Source: Pseudomonas triticicola
GTDB taxonomy: Bacteria > Pseudomonadota > Gammaproteobacteria > Pseudomonadales > Pseudomonadaceae
Reading direction: 5' to 3'
NCBI RefSeq assembly: GCF_019145375.1
Contig: NZ_JAHSTX010000001.1
Span: 781,001-845,000, forward strand
Length of the DNA: 64,000 nt
In this document: piece by piece, positions 27,666 to 35,617 of the stretch
How positions within the stretch are numbered: position 1 is the first letter of the stretch
Layout of the letters: the number at the start of each line of letters is the position of its first letter
Notes under the pieces: generated by a model
Database searches by the model: none
The model's input: the letters and a program-made list of their open reading frames with translations, nothing else
What the model was told of the DNA's origin: nothing
Made by a program: the position numbers and the translations under genes

Positions 27666-28168
27666 TTGAGTATCCGCAAGGAAGGGCTGCTGATTTCGCC
27701 GTCGCTGAGTTGGCGCAAGGCCTGGCGGGCGCGGGACAGGCGCGACATCACGGTGCCGATCGGGGCGCCGAGGATCTCGGCGACCTCTTTATAGGACAGG
27801 CCTTCCACCGAGACCATCAGCAGCAAAGCGCGCTGTTCGGTGGGCAGGCGTTCGAAGGCTTGCAGGGTCGACTGGGCGATTACCGTGCGTTCCACTGAGG
27901 GTTCGGCGTCGTCACGGCCGGTGAAAAATTCCAGCATCCGTGCATAGCGCCGCGAGCGACGGTGCGCATCGAGAAATTGCCGATAGAGAATTGCGAACAG
28001 CCAGGCGCGCAAGTCGCCCTCGGCGCGTTTCTCGCCCCAGGCCGACAGCGCCCGCTCGAGGCTGGCCTGGACCAGATCGTCAGCGCTGCTGCTGTTGCGC
28101 GTCAACGACACGGCGAAGCGGCGCAATCTGGGAATGATTTCTCTCAACTGTTCGTCGAATTCGCTCAT
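27662..28168 (-). CDS. ECF RNA polymerase sigma factor
   Basis: A 168-residue extracytoplasmic-function sigma factor. Region 2 is LRRFAVSLTRNSSSADDLVQASLERAL (residues about 15-41) with AWLFAILYRQFLDAHR. Region 4 is LPTEQRALLLMVSVEGLSYKEVAEILGAPIGTVMSRLSRAR (residues about 108-148). The start at 28168 (MSEFDEQLREI) gives typical length; a long upstream extension in the same frame crosses the divergent gene and is not real. An ECF-like promoter 34 bp upstream suggests autoregulation. It is co-transcribed with its anti-sigma and divergent from the catalase/cytochrome b561 genes. Confidence 0.94.
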   Translation of the reverse strand: MSEFDEQLREIIPRLRRFAVSLTRNSSSADDLVQASLERALSAWGEKRAEGDLRAWLFAILYRQFLDAHRRSRRYARMLEFFTGRDDAEPSVERTVIAQSTLQAFERLPTEQRALLLMVSVEGLSYKEVAEILGAPIGTVMSRLSRARQALRQLSDGEISSPSLRILK

Positions 28169-28201
28169 GAATTTCTGCTGGTCGCTACGCTGTGGACTAG
28201 G

Positions 28202-28228
28202 AAGACGCCCGTCAGCGCAGGTTATTCC
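28202..28228 (-). promoter_or_regulatory. ECF-type promoter reading into the sigma/anti-sigma genes
   Basis: On the minus strand GGAATAA (28228-28222), a 14-bp spacer, then CGTCTT (28207-28202), 34 bp before the sigma start codon. Spacing and both boxes equal those of the opposite promoter. Confidence 0.7.
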
Positions 28229-28256
28229 CCGTGCGCAAAAATAAATACCGCGCCGT

Positions 28257-28283
28257 GGAATAAACCCGGATGGGGTGCGTCTT
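28257..28283 (+). promoter_or_regulatory. ECF-type promoter reading into the catalase gene
   Basis: GGAATAA (28257-28263), a 14-bp spacer, then CGTCTT (28278-28283), 42 bp before the catalase start. The AAC-like -35 and CGTC -10 are typical of ECF promoters. Confidence 0.7.
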
Positions 28284-28324
28284 GCTGACTCTTTCCACTT
28301 GTGGCCGATGGCCTGGAGATATTC

Positions 28325-29431
28325 ATGGTTGATCGCTCGTCCCCCAACGCTGCACCGCCCGGCAGGCCGCCGCGCCAGCCACTGAGCGCCGCGAGCCTGG
28401 TCTTTCGCCTGGGCGGCATTGCCGTGATTGTCGCCGCCGTGGCCGGGGCGTTTGCCTACGTGCATGGCAACCTTGACCCACAACGATTGACGCCAAAAGC
28501 GTTGGTCGATGTGCTGGAAAAGAACAACGGCGTGCATCCCGGTTTCCGCCGCAATCACGCCAAGGGCGTGTGCGTGATCGGCCATTTCGAAAGCAGCGCC
28601 GAGGCGCGCGCGTTTTCCACCGCGCAAGTGTTCAATCTGCCGCAGACGCCGGTGGTGGGGCGTTTCGCCTTGCCGGCGGGCAATCCCTATGCGCCGGACA
28701 GCGCCGTACCGATCCGCAGCCTGGCGCTGCGCTTCACCCAGGCGAACGGTCAGCAATGGCGCACCGGCATGAACAGCATGCCGGTGTTTCCGGTGGGCAC
28801 GCCTGAAGCGTTCTACCAATTGCAGCAGGCGCAGTCGCCGGATCCAGCCACTGGCAAACCCGACCCGACGAAGGTGCCGGCGTTCTTCGCTGCACACCCG
28901 GAAGCCGTGCCGTTCTTGACGTGGGTGAAGACCGCCAAGCCTTCGGCCAGCTACGCCACCGAAACCTATAACAGCATCAATGCGTTCTATCTGGTCGATG
29001 GCAACGGTAAAAAGCAGGCCGTGCGCTGGAGCATGACCCCGTTGGCGCAGGACGCGGCAGGTGCCACGGCCCCTGAAGGCGCAGACTTTCTCGAGAAGGA
29101 CTTGGTGCAACGTCTGGCCGCCGCACCCTTGCGCTTCCAGTTGAACATCACCCTGGCCAACGCCGACGACCCGGTCAACGATGCCAGCAAGACCTGGCCC
29201 GCAAATCGCAAAGTGCTGAACGCCGGGACTTTGGTGCTGGAGAAAACCCAGCCGCAGCTCAGCGGTGAATGCCGCGACATCAACTACGACCCGCTGGTGC
29301 TGCCGGCCGGGATTCAAGGCTCGGCAGATCCACTGCTGGCCGCGCGTTCTGCCGGCTACGCCGATTCCTACCTGCGTCGCACCAGCGAAGTCAGCCAGTT
29401 GCCCGCCGCCAAACAGGAGGCTCGTCCATGA
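28325..29431 (+). CDS. SrpA-like small catalase / catalase-related peroxidase
   Basis: A 368-residue heme catalase-fold protein, shorter than true catalases. An N-terminal membrane helix or signal anchor (about residues 24-45) places the domain in the periplasm. The distal His region is GVHPGFRRNHAKGVCVIGHF. The C-terminal heme block NYDPLVLPAGIQGSADPLLAARSAGYADSYLRR contains the proximal Tyr. SrpA-type proteins decompose peroxides with weak catalase activity. The ATG at 28325 has GGAGAT before it; an ATG eight codons earlier lacks a site. Its stop overlaps the ATG of the cytochrome b561 gene, which suggests that b561 delivers electrons to it as a membrane peroxidase. Confidence 0.9.
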   Translation: MVDRSSPNAAPPGRPPRQPLSAASLVFRLGGIAVIVAAVAGAFAYVHGNLDPQRLTPKALVDVLEKNNGVHPGFRRNHAKGVCVIGHFESSAEARAFSTAQVFNLPQTPVVGRFALPAGNPYAPDSAVPIRSLALRFTQANGQQWRTGMNSMPVFPVGTPEAFYQLQQAQSPDPATGKPDPTKVPAFFAAHPEAVPFLTWVKTAKPSASYATETYNSINAFYLVDGNGKKQAVRWSMTPLAQDAAGATAPEGADFLEKDLVQRLAAAPLRFQLNITLANADDPVNDASKTWPANRKVLNAGTLVLEKTQPQLSGECRDINYDPLVLPAGIQGSADPLLAARSAGYADSYLRRTSEVSQLPAAKQEARP

Positions 29432-29973
29432 ACAAGCAACCGACGCATTTCGTTTTGCTGGCGCGCCTGCTGCACTGGCTGATGGCGCTGATGATCATCG
29501 CCATGCTGTTTATCGGCGCGGGCATGGTCACTTCGGTGTCGTCTCGCCATGAATGGCTGATTCATTTGCACAAGCCGCTGGGCATCGCGATTCTGGCGCT
29601 GGTGATCGTGCGCCTGCTGGTGCGCTTCACCACCCGCCAACCGCCGCTGCCGGATGATCTGCCGGGCTGGCAGGTGTTGGCAGCCAAGGCTTCCCACGTC
29701 TTGTTGTATGCGTTGATGCTGGTGTTGCCGCTGCTCGGCTGGGCGATGATCAGTGCCTCGGGCGAGCCGGTGATGCTCACGGCGTCGCTGCATCTGCCGT
29801 CGATTGTGCCGGCTGACGCGCAACTGTTTGCGGTGCTGCGCAAGTCCCATGGCTATCTGGCGTATCTGCTGTTTCTGACGGTGCTGCTGCACCTGGCGGC
29901 GGCGCTGTTTCATGGCTGGGTACGTCGTGACGAAGTGCTCGACAGCATGTTGCGCGGGCGCGATCGCGGCTGA
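29428..29973 (+). CDS. Cytochrome b561 (diheme membrane electron carrier)
   Basis: A 181-residue four-helix membrane protein of the prokaryotic b561 family. Helices lie near residues 8-32, 42-62, 88-108 and 140-162. Heme-ligand histidines are visible in LLHWLMAL (residue 16), HLHKPLG (residue 48) and HGYLAYLLFLTVLLHL near the end. Family members pass electrons from the quinone pool to periplasmic partners or act as superoxide:ubiquinone oxidoreductases. Its start overlaps the catalase stop by 4 bp, so the pair is co-translated under the ECF-type promoter. Confidence 0.92.
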   Translation: MNKQPTHFVLLARLLHWLMALMIIAMLFIGAGMVTSVSSRHEWLIHLHKPLGIAILALVIVRLLVRFTTRQPPLPDDLPGWQVLAAKASHVLLYALMLVLPLLGWAMISASGEPVMLTASLHLPSIVPADAQLFAVLRKSHGYLAYLLFLTVLLHLAAALFHGWVRRDEVLDSMLRGRDRG

Positions 29974-29983
29974 CCGCTTAAAG

Positions 29984-30014
29984 CAAAAGATCGCAGGCCG
30001 GCTGCGATCTTTTG
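29984..30014. terminator. Bidirectional terminator between cytochrome b561 and the carboxypeptidase gene
   Basis: CAAAAGATCGCA and TGCGATCTTTTG form a 12-bp stem with a 7-nt loop. The AAAA/TTTT ends supply U-tracts in both directions for the two convergent genes. Confidence 0.85.
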
Positions 30015-30032
30015 TCGTTACAGAGGAGGGAA

Positions 30033-31184
30033 TCAGCGCAGGGTGTCGACCATGTCGGCGAGGGTGGTCAACACATCCTTGCCCAATTGCTTCGAACGTT
30101 TGCCCGACCAGCCGGTGATCTTGTCCGGGTGGTCGTCGTGGTCCTTGAACGGCATCTCCAGGGTCAGCGACAGGCAATCGTATTTCTGCCCGACGCTGTT
30201 GCAGGCCAGGGTCATGTTGGCCTGTCCCGGTTCGTCGCGGGTGTAGCCGTAGGTGGTCTGGAAGTCTTTGGTGGTGTGCTTCAGATGGCTGCGGAAATGC
30301 TCTTCAAGCTTTTCGATGCGCGGTGTAAAGCCAGGATTGCCTTCACAGCCGGCGGTAAAGACGTGGGGGATTTCCTCGTCGCCGTGCACGTCGATAAACG
30401 CATCGACGCCATATTTTTCCATCTGCTGCTGGACGAAAAGCACTTCCGGACTGATGTCCTGGCTGGCGTTCTGCCAGGCCCGGTTCAAGTCCTGACCCAT
30501 GGCATTGGTGCGCAGATGGCCGTGGAAGGCGCCGTCCGGGTTCATGTTCGGCACCAGATACAGATCGGCGATGGCCAACAGTTTGTTCAATACCGGATCA
30601 TCCTGGCGCTCCAGACGCTCGATCACACCTTCCATGAACCATTCCGCCATGTGCTCGCCCGGATGCTGCTGGGCAATGATCCAGATCTTGCGCTGGCCTT
30701 CGGCACCGGTGCCTTTGCGCAGCAGCTGAATGTCCCGGCCCTCGACACTTTTACCGGTCGCCAGCAATTCGGTGCCAGCCTTGCTCAGCGCCTGTTCGAT
30801 CAACCAGTCGTGGCGGCCGCGGCTGTAGGGCTCGAAGTAGGCGAACCAGGCGTGGGTCTGTTCGGCTTCGAGGCAAAAGCGCAGGCTGTCGCCTTCGAAG
30901 CTGGTGGGGATGCGGAACCAGTTGACGTGGTCGTAGGAAGCGACTGCCTGATAGCCGGTCCAGGCCTTGTTATAGGAGGACTGGCTGGCGTTGACCAGAC
31001 GAAACCAGTGTTCCTGATGCACATGCAGGCCGCTGGCCTTGAAGTGGAACCACTGAAAATGAGCGCTGCGGGTGTCCGGGCGGATGGCCAGAACCGGATT
31101 GAGCGGGTTGCTGATGTCGATGACTTGGATATTGCCGCTGTCGAAATTGGCGCTGATGTCGAACGAAGATTTGGCCACGGTCAT
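30033..31184 (-). CDS. M14-family zinc carboxypeptidase (cytosolic carboxypeptidase type)
   Basis: A 383-residue metallopeptidase. An N-terminal beta-sandwich domain (residues about 1-130; FDSGNIQVIDISNP, HFQWFHFKASGLH) is typical of the CCP/Nna1 branch. The catalytic domain has the zinc motif QQHPGEHMAEWFMEG (His and Glu near residues 173-176), the substrate Arg/Asn region NMNPDGAFHGHLRTNAMGQDLNRAW and the third ligand in FIDVHGDEE. The base Glu lies in LTLEMPFKDHD. No signal peptide. Eukaryotic relatives remove C-terminal glutamates from tubulin; bacterial substrates are not known. The start is ATG 31184. Confidence 0.88.
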   Translation of the reverse strand: MTVAKSSFDISANFDSGNIQVIDISNPLNPVLAIRPDTRSAHFQWFHFKASGLHVHQEHWFRLVNASQSSYNKAWTGYQAVASYDHVNWFRIPTSFEGDSLRFCLEAEQTHAWFAYFEPYSRGRHDWLIEQALSKAGTELLATGKSVEGRDIQLLRKGTGAEGQRKIWIIAQQHPGEHMAEWFMEGVIERLERQDDPVLNKLLAIADLYLVPNMNPDGAFHGHLRTNAMGQDLNRAWQNASQDISPEVLFVQQQMEKYGVDAFIDVHGDEEIPHVFTAGCEGNPGFTPRIEKLEEHFRSHLKHTTKDFQTTYGYTRDEPGQANMTLACNSVGQKYDCLSLTLEMPFKDHDDHPDKITGWSGKRSKQLGKDVLTTLADMVDTLR

Positions 31185-31459
31185 AATCGCTTCCAGAGCA
31201 GGATTTTTATGACCGGTACTTTACACGCAGGCAGGGCTGAAACCGAGGGGAATTGCGGGCGTAGCGGGGGGCGTCTTCCGTGACGCGCCAGCAGCTTAGA
31301 GGCTATGCGATTGATTCTCAAGTGCTGATTGCCATTAGTTTTGCCCAATGTGGCCGGGCTCGGCTTGCCAATCAATATTCTTTTGATATTATCCGCGCCA
31401 TCGAATTTGCAGCACCCCAAGACTTCATTAGCCTGAAGACACAAGCCCGAAAAACGGGC

Positions 31460-31571
31460 AAAAAAAGACCCGGCAAAAAGCCGGGTCAAAAACCGTGATT
31501 AGCCTGATGAGGAGATAGTCCAGAAGACCGACCTAAGGTCTCTGGTCCATCGACTGATCTCGCGACCAGCT
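31460..31571 (-). ncRNA. prrF: PrrF iron-responsive small RNA
   Basis: About 112 nt on the minus strand. The 5' part contains GCTGGTCGCGAGATCAG, close to the P. aeruginosa PrrF start as I remember it. The centre has CTCCTCATCAGGCTAATCACG, the conserved antisense core that pairs with mRNAs of non-essential iron proteins. The 3' end is the terminator GACCCGGC/GCCGGGTC followed by T7 (31466-31460). It is preceded by a Fur-box/promoter overlap, as expected of a Fur-repressed RNA made in iron starvation. Ends are predicted. Which of the two PrrF copies of the genome this is cannot be told here. Confidence 0.88.
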
Positions 31572-31577
31572 GCTTGC

Positions 31578-31606
31578 AATAATAATCATTATCATTTGCA
31601 AGTCAA
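31578..31606 (-). promoter_or_regulatory. prrF promoter overlapped by a Fur box
   Basis: On the minus strand TTGACT (31606-31601), 16 bp, TATTAT (31584-31579). The Fur-box-like AATGATAATGATTATTATT (31596-31578) covers the spacer and -10, against consensus GATAATGATAATCATTATC. The -35 overlaps the stop codon of the upstream gene. Confidence 0.8.
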
Positions 31607-32004
31607 ATGTTTTTATCTGCGCGATGGGAAAATTCTTTCCTGTCCGCCCGTACCTTGTCCGCCGTGACTTCGTCGTTATCGATCGAATGGTCGACCATCG
31701 CCCGCGCCATATCCACCATGTGCACCACCGAAAAGGCCAGATCGCGACTGGTGCCTTGCAGGTTTTCTGCGGCCTTGAACGCGGTGGCGGCTGCACATCG
31801 CAACAGATCCGAGGCATGCACCAGCGCTTCCTCGCCGCTGAGATGGCCTTTGACATTGAAAAAACGTTCGTCCGTCTCGGGTTCTGAAACAGCCGGTTTC
31901 AAGTAGTAATCCAGCGCGCGCTGTGCGGCGGCATTGCCTTGAGGGGAGGTGAAGCTGGTGTCGATTTGCAGATCGGGCAGGTCTTTGCTGCTGATGTTCA
32001 TCAT
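31603..32004 (-). CDS. DUF3077-type small Pseudomonas protein
   Basis: A 133-residue protein of unknown function from a family that I know almost only from Pseudomonas. The signature is AAQRALDYYLKP (about residue 26), LSGEEALVHASDLLRCAAATAFKAAENLQGTSRDLAFSVVHMVDMARAMVDHS (residues about 55-107). It is mostly helical with no signal peptide or membrane segment. The start could be either ATG of a tandem pair (32004 or 32001); GAGTG lies upstream. Its stop codon is inside the prrF -35 box, so the genes are adjacent on one strand, and read-through into prrF is possible. It is divergent from a PrtR-like repressor. Confidence 0.75.
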   Translation of the reverse strand: MMNISSKDLPDLQIDTSFTSPQGNAAAQRALDYYLKPAVSEPETDERFFNVKGHLSGEEALVHASDLLRCAAATAFKAAENLQGTSRDLAFSVVHMVDMARAMVDHSIDNDEVTADKVRADRKEFSHRADKNI

Positions 32005-32131
32005 GAAACGTCACTCCATGTTCGATTGAAAGTCCGTTTCCTTAGGATAGTACCGCCTGTATTTGTGACGAGAATTTAAATACTACAATATGTGTTTTGC
32101 CGGTCGAAGACGTCCGCGTAAGGTGCGGCAC

Positions 32132-32791
32132 ATGGATAAATGGATTGAGTTGGTCAAGGCCAAGATGAGTGAACTCAAAGTCACTCAAACAGAGCTCGGA
32201 GAGCGCGTCGGCATGTCCCAGGGCGGGATCGGTCATTGGCTGAACAAGCGTCGCGAACCCGGTGTCACCGAAATGAACCGCGTGCTCAAGGCGCTGGGAA
32301 TGGACTTCCTGGAAGTCGTTCTGGTGATCCGCGAACCGCAGTCGACGCCGGAAGACGAAATGCCGCTGGCACAGAAGTACAACCCGTACTTCCGTTACCC
32401 GGTTTACGACTGGCGAGCGCCATGTGAGGTGCGTGACGCGGCGGCGAGCTATCCCGGAGCATCAGCGAAGCAGCGCTTCGAACTGACGGATTACCACGCT
32501 CGCGGCGGTGCGGCGTTCTGGCTGACGGTGACGGGGGATTCGATGACCGCGCCGAGCGGCCAGAGCATTGCCGAGGGCATGCTGATTCTGGTTGACCCAG
32601 AGTTGGAGGCAGTGCCTGGCAAACTGGTGATCGCCCAGTGGCCGGACAGCGAAGAAGCGATTTTCCGCAAACTCGACGAACAGGCCGGCCAGCGCTACCT
32701 GGTGCCGCTCAACCCGACCTGGCCGAAAACCCTGCTCACCGATGAATGCCGGATCATCGGCGTGGTGGTTCAGGCAACGGCGCGTTACTGA
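32132..32791 (+). CDS. PrtR/LexA-like repressor: XRE DNA-binding domain plus S24 autoprotease
   Basis: A 219-residue repressor that resembles PrtR of P. aeruginosa and phage CI. The N-terminal XRE helix-turn-helix is VTQTELGERVGMSQGGIGHWLNKRREPG (residues about 15-42). The C-terminal S24 peptidase has catalytic Ser in TGDSMTAP (about residue 135) and Lys in VPGKLVIAQW (about residue 168), so RecA-stimulated self-cleavage is expected. AAGGTG lies 8 nt before ATG 32132. Unlike classic PrtR genes it is not next to a pyocin, tailocin or prtN gene; its target may be remote, or the divergent DUF3077-type gene 127 bp away. Confidence 0.87.
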   Translation: MDKWIELVKAKMSELKVTQTELGERVGMSQGGIGHWLNKRREPGVTEMNRVLKALGMDFLEVVLVIREPQSTPEDEMPLAQKYNPYFRYPVYDWRAPCEVRDAAASYPGASAKQRFELTDYHARGGAAFWLTVTGDSMTAPSGQSIAEGMLILVDPELEAVPGKLVIAQWPDSEEAIFRKLDEQAGQRYLVPLNPTWPKTLLTDECRIIGVVVQATARY

Positions 32792-32793
32792 AC

Positions 32794-32830
32794 GGATCGA
32801 TCCTCGCGCAAGGCCAGGATCGATCCTTTT
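32794..32830 (+). terminator. Terminator after the PrtR-like gene
   Basis: Two copies of GGATCGATCC, each self-palindromic, form a 10-bp stem around a 13-nt loop, followed by TTTT. It also abuts the convergent liuD stop. Confidence 0.8.
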
Positions 32831-32833
32831 ATT

Positions 32834-34783
32834 TCATCCGTCTTCCAGTTCAACCAGAGCGCTGCCTTCGCTGACCATATCGCCTTCCTGGCAATACAGC
32901 GCTTTGATCACACCGGCGTGCGGCGCGCGGATGCTGTGTTCCATCTTCATGGCTTCAAGCACCACCAGTTGCGCCCCGGCCTCAACCGACTGTCCCGTTT
33001 CGACCAGCACGCGCACGATGCTGCCGTTCATTGGCGCGGTCAGACCGCCCTGATGGCTGTGGCTGGCTTCGACGGCACTGATCGGATCGAACGCTTCGAT
33101 GCGCCGCAACTCGCCGTCCCATTGCAGATACAACGCGCCACCCTGACGAATCGCCCGTAATGTGCGGCGCACGCCGTCATGCTCGACGGTCAGCGCTTCG
33201 CCCTGCAGTTTTGCATGGGCCGCAGTTCTCAAGGTCAACGCGCGATCCTGTCCCTCGCAACTCAGATGCAAGGTGATTTCCGCCGGCAAGCCTGCGCGCA
33301 AACCACTGCTGCAAGACCAGGGAGAGGCGGCATCATCCGCCCGCGCACGCTTCGGCAAACTCTGCGCAAACGCTTGCGCCGCCGCTTGCCAGAACTCATC
33401 GCTCAACGCGCCCGGCGCTGGCAGCAATTGCTCCTGATAGCGCGGAATAAACCCGGTATCCAGCTCTGCCGCCGCAAACGCCGGATGCGCGATGATCCGG
33501 CGCAGGAAATTGATGTTGGTCTTCAGCCCGCCAATCGCAAACTCGTCGAGCATGCTCAACAGACGCAAGCGCGCCTGTTCGCGATCTTCACCCCAGGCAA
33601 TCAGCTTGCCGAGCATCGGGTCGTAGAAGGGCGATATCGCGTCACCTTCCTCGACCCCGCTGTCCACCCGCCGCCCCGCGCCCTGTGCCGATTCGCGGTA
33701 CAAGTCCAGACGCCCGGTGGCCGGCAGGAAATCATTCGCCGGATCTTCGGCATACAAACGCACTTCGATCGCGTGACCATTGAGTGGCACCTGCGCCTGA
33801 GTGATCGGCAGCGTTTCCCCACGAGCGACGCGAATCTGCCAGGCGACCAGATCCAGCCCGGTGATTGCTTCGGTCACCGGGTGCTCGACTTGCAGCCGCG
33901 TGTTCATCTCCATGAAGAAAAACTCGCCGCGCGCATCCAGCAAAAACTCCACGGTGCCGGCGCCGACATAACCGATCGCCTGCGCCGAACGCACAGCCGC
34001 TTCGCCCATTGCCCGGCGCAACTCGGGCGTCAGACCCGGCGCCGGGGCTTCTTCGACGACTTTCTGGTGCCGACGCTGAATCGAGCAGTCGCGCTCGTTG
34101 AGGTACAGGCAGTTGCCGTGCTGATCGGCGAACACCTGAATCTCCACATGACGCGGCTTGAGCAAATACTTTTCCACCAACATCCGCGAGTCGCCAAATG
34201 ACGATTGCGCTTCGCGCTGCGCCGAGGCGAGGGCTTCAGAAAGTTGGCTGACATCTTCGACAACTTTCATGCCTTTGCCGCCACCACCCGCAGTGGCCTT
34301 GAGCAGCACCGGATAACCGATGCGCTCGCAGGCTTCGCGGAAGGTGTCGAGGTCCTGCGCTTCGCCGTGGTAGCCCGGCACCAGTGGCACGCCGGCCTTT
34401 TCCATCAGCGCCTTGGCGGCGGATTTGCTGCCCATCGCATCGATGGCCGAGGCGGGCGGGCCGAGGAAGATCAGTCCGGCGGCTTCGATGGCGCGGGCGA
34501 ATCCAGCGTTTTCCGAGAGAAAACCGTAGCCGGGATGAATCGCCTGGGCACCGCTGGCCTTGGCGGCGGCGATCAATTTATCGATTTGCAGATAACTCTC
34601 GGCAGCCTTGCTGCCGCCCAGATCAACACGAATATCGGCTTCACGGCTGTGCCGCGCATCGCGGTCAGTGGCGCTGTGCACGGCGACGGTGGTCAGGCCC
34701 AGAGCCTTGGCGGTGCGCATCACGCGGCAGGCGATTTCGCCGCGGTTGGCCACCAGCAGGGTAGTAATCACAGGTGCGCTCAT
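32834..34783 (-). CDS. liuD: LiuD, methylcrotonyl-CoA carboxylase biotin-containing alpha subunit
   Basis: A 649-residue subunit that carboxylates biotin for conversion of 3-methylcrotonyl-CoA to 3-methylglutaconyl-CoA in leucine catabolism. The biotin carboxylase half starts LLVANRGEIACRVMRTAKALG (residue about 9) and has the ATP-grasp glycine loop KATAGGGGKGMKVV and MEMNTRLQVEHPVTE. The biotinyl domain near the C-terminus has EAMKMEHS (Lys about residue 616). The ATG at 34783 overlaps the liuC stop, so translation is coupled. Very similar geranyl-CoA carboxylase subunits exist; the liu context decides the call. Confidence 0.94.
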   Translation of the reverse strand: MSAPVITTLLVANRGEIACRVMRTAKALGLTTVAVHSATDRDARHSREADIRVDLGGSKAAESYLQIDKLIAAAKASGAQAIHPGYGFLSENAGFARAIEAAGLIFLGPPASAIDAMGSKSAAKALMEKAGVPLVPGYHGEAQDLDTFREACERIGYPVLLKATAGGGGKGMKVVEDVSQLSEALASAQREAQSSFGDSRMLVEKYLLKPRHVEIQVFADQHGNCLYLNERDCSIQRRHQKVVEEAPAPGLTPELRRAMGEAAVRSAQAIGYVGAGTVEFLLDARGEFFFMEMNTRLQVEHPVTEAITGLDLVAWQIRVARGETLPITQAQVPLNGHAIEVRLYAEDPANDFLPATGRLDLYRESAQGAGRRVDSGVEEGDAISPFYDPMLGKLIAWGEDREQARLRLLSMLDEFAIGGLKTNINFLRRIIAHPAFAAAELDTGFIPRYQEQLLPAPGALSDEFWQAAAQAFAQSLPKRARADDAASPWSCSSGLRAGLPAEITLHLSCEGQDRALTLRTAAHAKLQGEALTVEHDGVRRTLRAIRQGGALYLQWDGELRRIEAFDPISAVEASHSHQGGLTAPMNGSIVRVLVETGQSVEAGAQLVVLEAMKMEHSIRAPHAGVIKALYCQEGDMVSEGSALVELEDG

Positions 34784-35595
34784 CAACGCGACTCCTTGGT
34801 GGATGCGGCTTGCCAGTTCGGTGGGCGTTTTTGCAGGAAGGCACGCAAGCCTTCCTGGCCTTCAGGGCTGACGCGAATCCGCGCGATGGCATTTTCGGTG
34901 TAGCGGCGCAGGGCCGGGGTCAGCGCGCCGTTGCCGACTTCGCGCAGCAAGTCCTTGCTGGCGCGCATGGCGGCGGGGCTGTTGAGCAAAAGGTTGTCGA
35001 TCCACTGTTCGACCTGTTGCTCCAGTTCAACGGCCGGATAGCTTTCGGATAACAAGCCGATCTCCCGCGCCCGCTGCCCGCCGAAGCGCTCGGCCGTCAG
35101 CGCATAACGCCGCGCCGCCCGCTCACCGATCGCCTGCACCACGAACGGGCTGATCACGGCCGGTGCCAGGCCGATGCGCACTTCCGACAGGCAGAACTGC
35201 GCGTCATCGGCGCCGATCGCCATGTCACAGCAACTGATCAAGCCCAGCGCGCCACCGAACGCCGCGCCCTGAACCACAGCCAGAGTGGGGATTTTCAGCT
35301 TGGCGAGGTTGTACATCAGCTCGGCCAGCTCGCGCGCGTCGTCGAGGTTGGTGTGGTAATCGAGTTCCGCTGATTGCTGCATCCACGCCAGGTCGGCACC
35401 GGCACTGAAATGCCTGCCGCGCCCGCGCAGCAGCAGGAAGCGCAGGCTCGAATCGCTGGCGACCTTGTCGAGGGCGAGGATCAGTTCGCGGATCATCTCG
35501 GCGTTGAATGCGTTGTTTTTCTCCGCGCGATTGAGCCACAGCGTCGCGAAACCGCGTGGGTCGTTTTGCAGTTCGAGGGTATTGAAGTCGCTCAT
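34783..35595 (-). CDS. liuC: LiuC, methylglutaconyl-CoA hydratase (enoyl-CoA hydratase family)
   Basis: A 270-residue crotonase-fold enzyme that hydrates 3-methylglutaconyl-CoA to HMG-CoA. The CoA/oxyanion motifs are RGRHFSAGADLAWM (about residue 59) and VQGAAFGGALGLISCCDMAIG (about residue 108), with LSEVRIGLAPAVISPFV following. The start is ATG 35595 (MSDFNTLELQ); an ATG two codons upstream (35601) shares the same GGAG. It ends in a 1-bp TGATG overlap with liuD. A REPIN separates it from liuB. Confidence 0.93.
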   Translation of the reverse strand: MSDFNTLELQNDPRGFATLWLNRAEKNNAFNAEMIRELILALDKVASDSSLRFLLLRGRGRHFSAGADLAWMQQSAELDYHTNLDDARELAELMYNLAKLKIPTLAVVQGAAFGGALGLISCCDMAIGADDAQFCLSEVRIGLAPAVISPFVVQAIGERAARRYALTAERFGGQRAREIGLLSESYPAVELEQQVEQWIDNLLLNSPAAMRASKDLLREVGNGALTPALRRYTENAIARIRVSPEGQEGLRAFLQKRPPNWQAASTKESR

Positions 35596-35617
35596 ATTCA
35601 TCCGTCTCCACGGTTCT

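Noticed and set aside
27662..29317. The ECF sigma frame extended to 551 residues through the divergent catalase gene
   Set aside because: Only the last 168 codons resemble a sigma factor. The extension is antisense to the catalase gene and crosses both promoters.
31313..31327. A second Fur-box-like sequence (GATTGATTCTCAA) in the gap left of prrF
   Set aside because: Only a half-site resembles the Fur consensus and no promoter or gene start is positioned to use it.
31280..31498. A 72-residue plus-strand frame in the carboxypeptidase-prrF gap
   Set aside because: Its end is the complement of the PrrF terminator (RKTGKKRPGKKPGQKP), and no ribosome-binding site is present.
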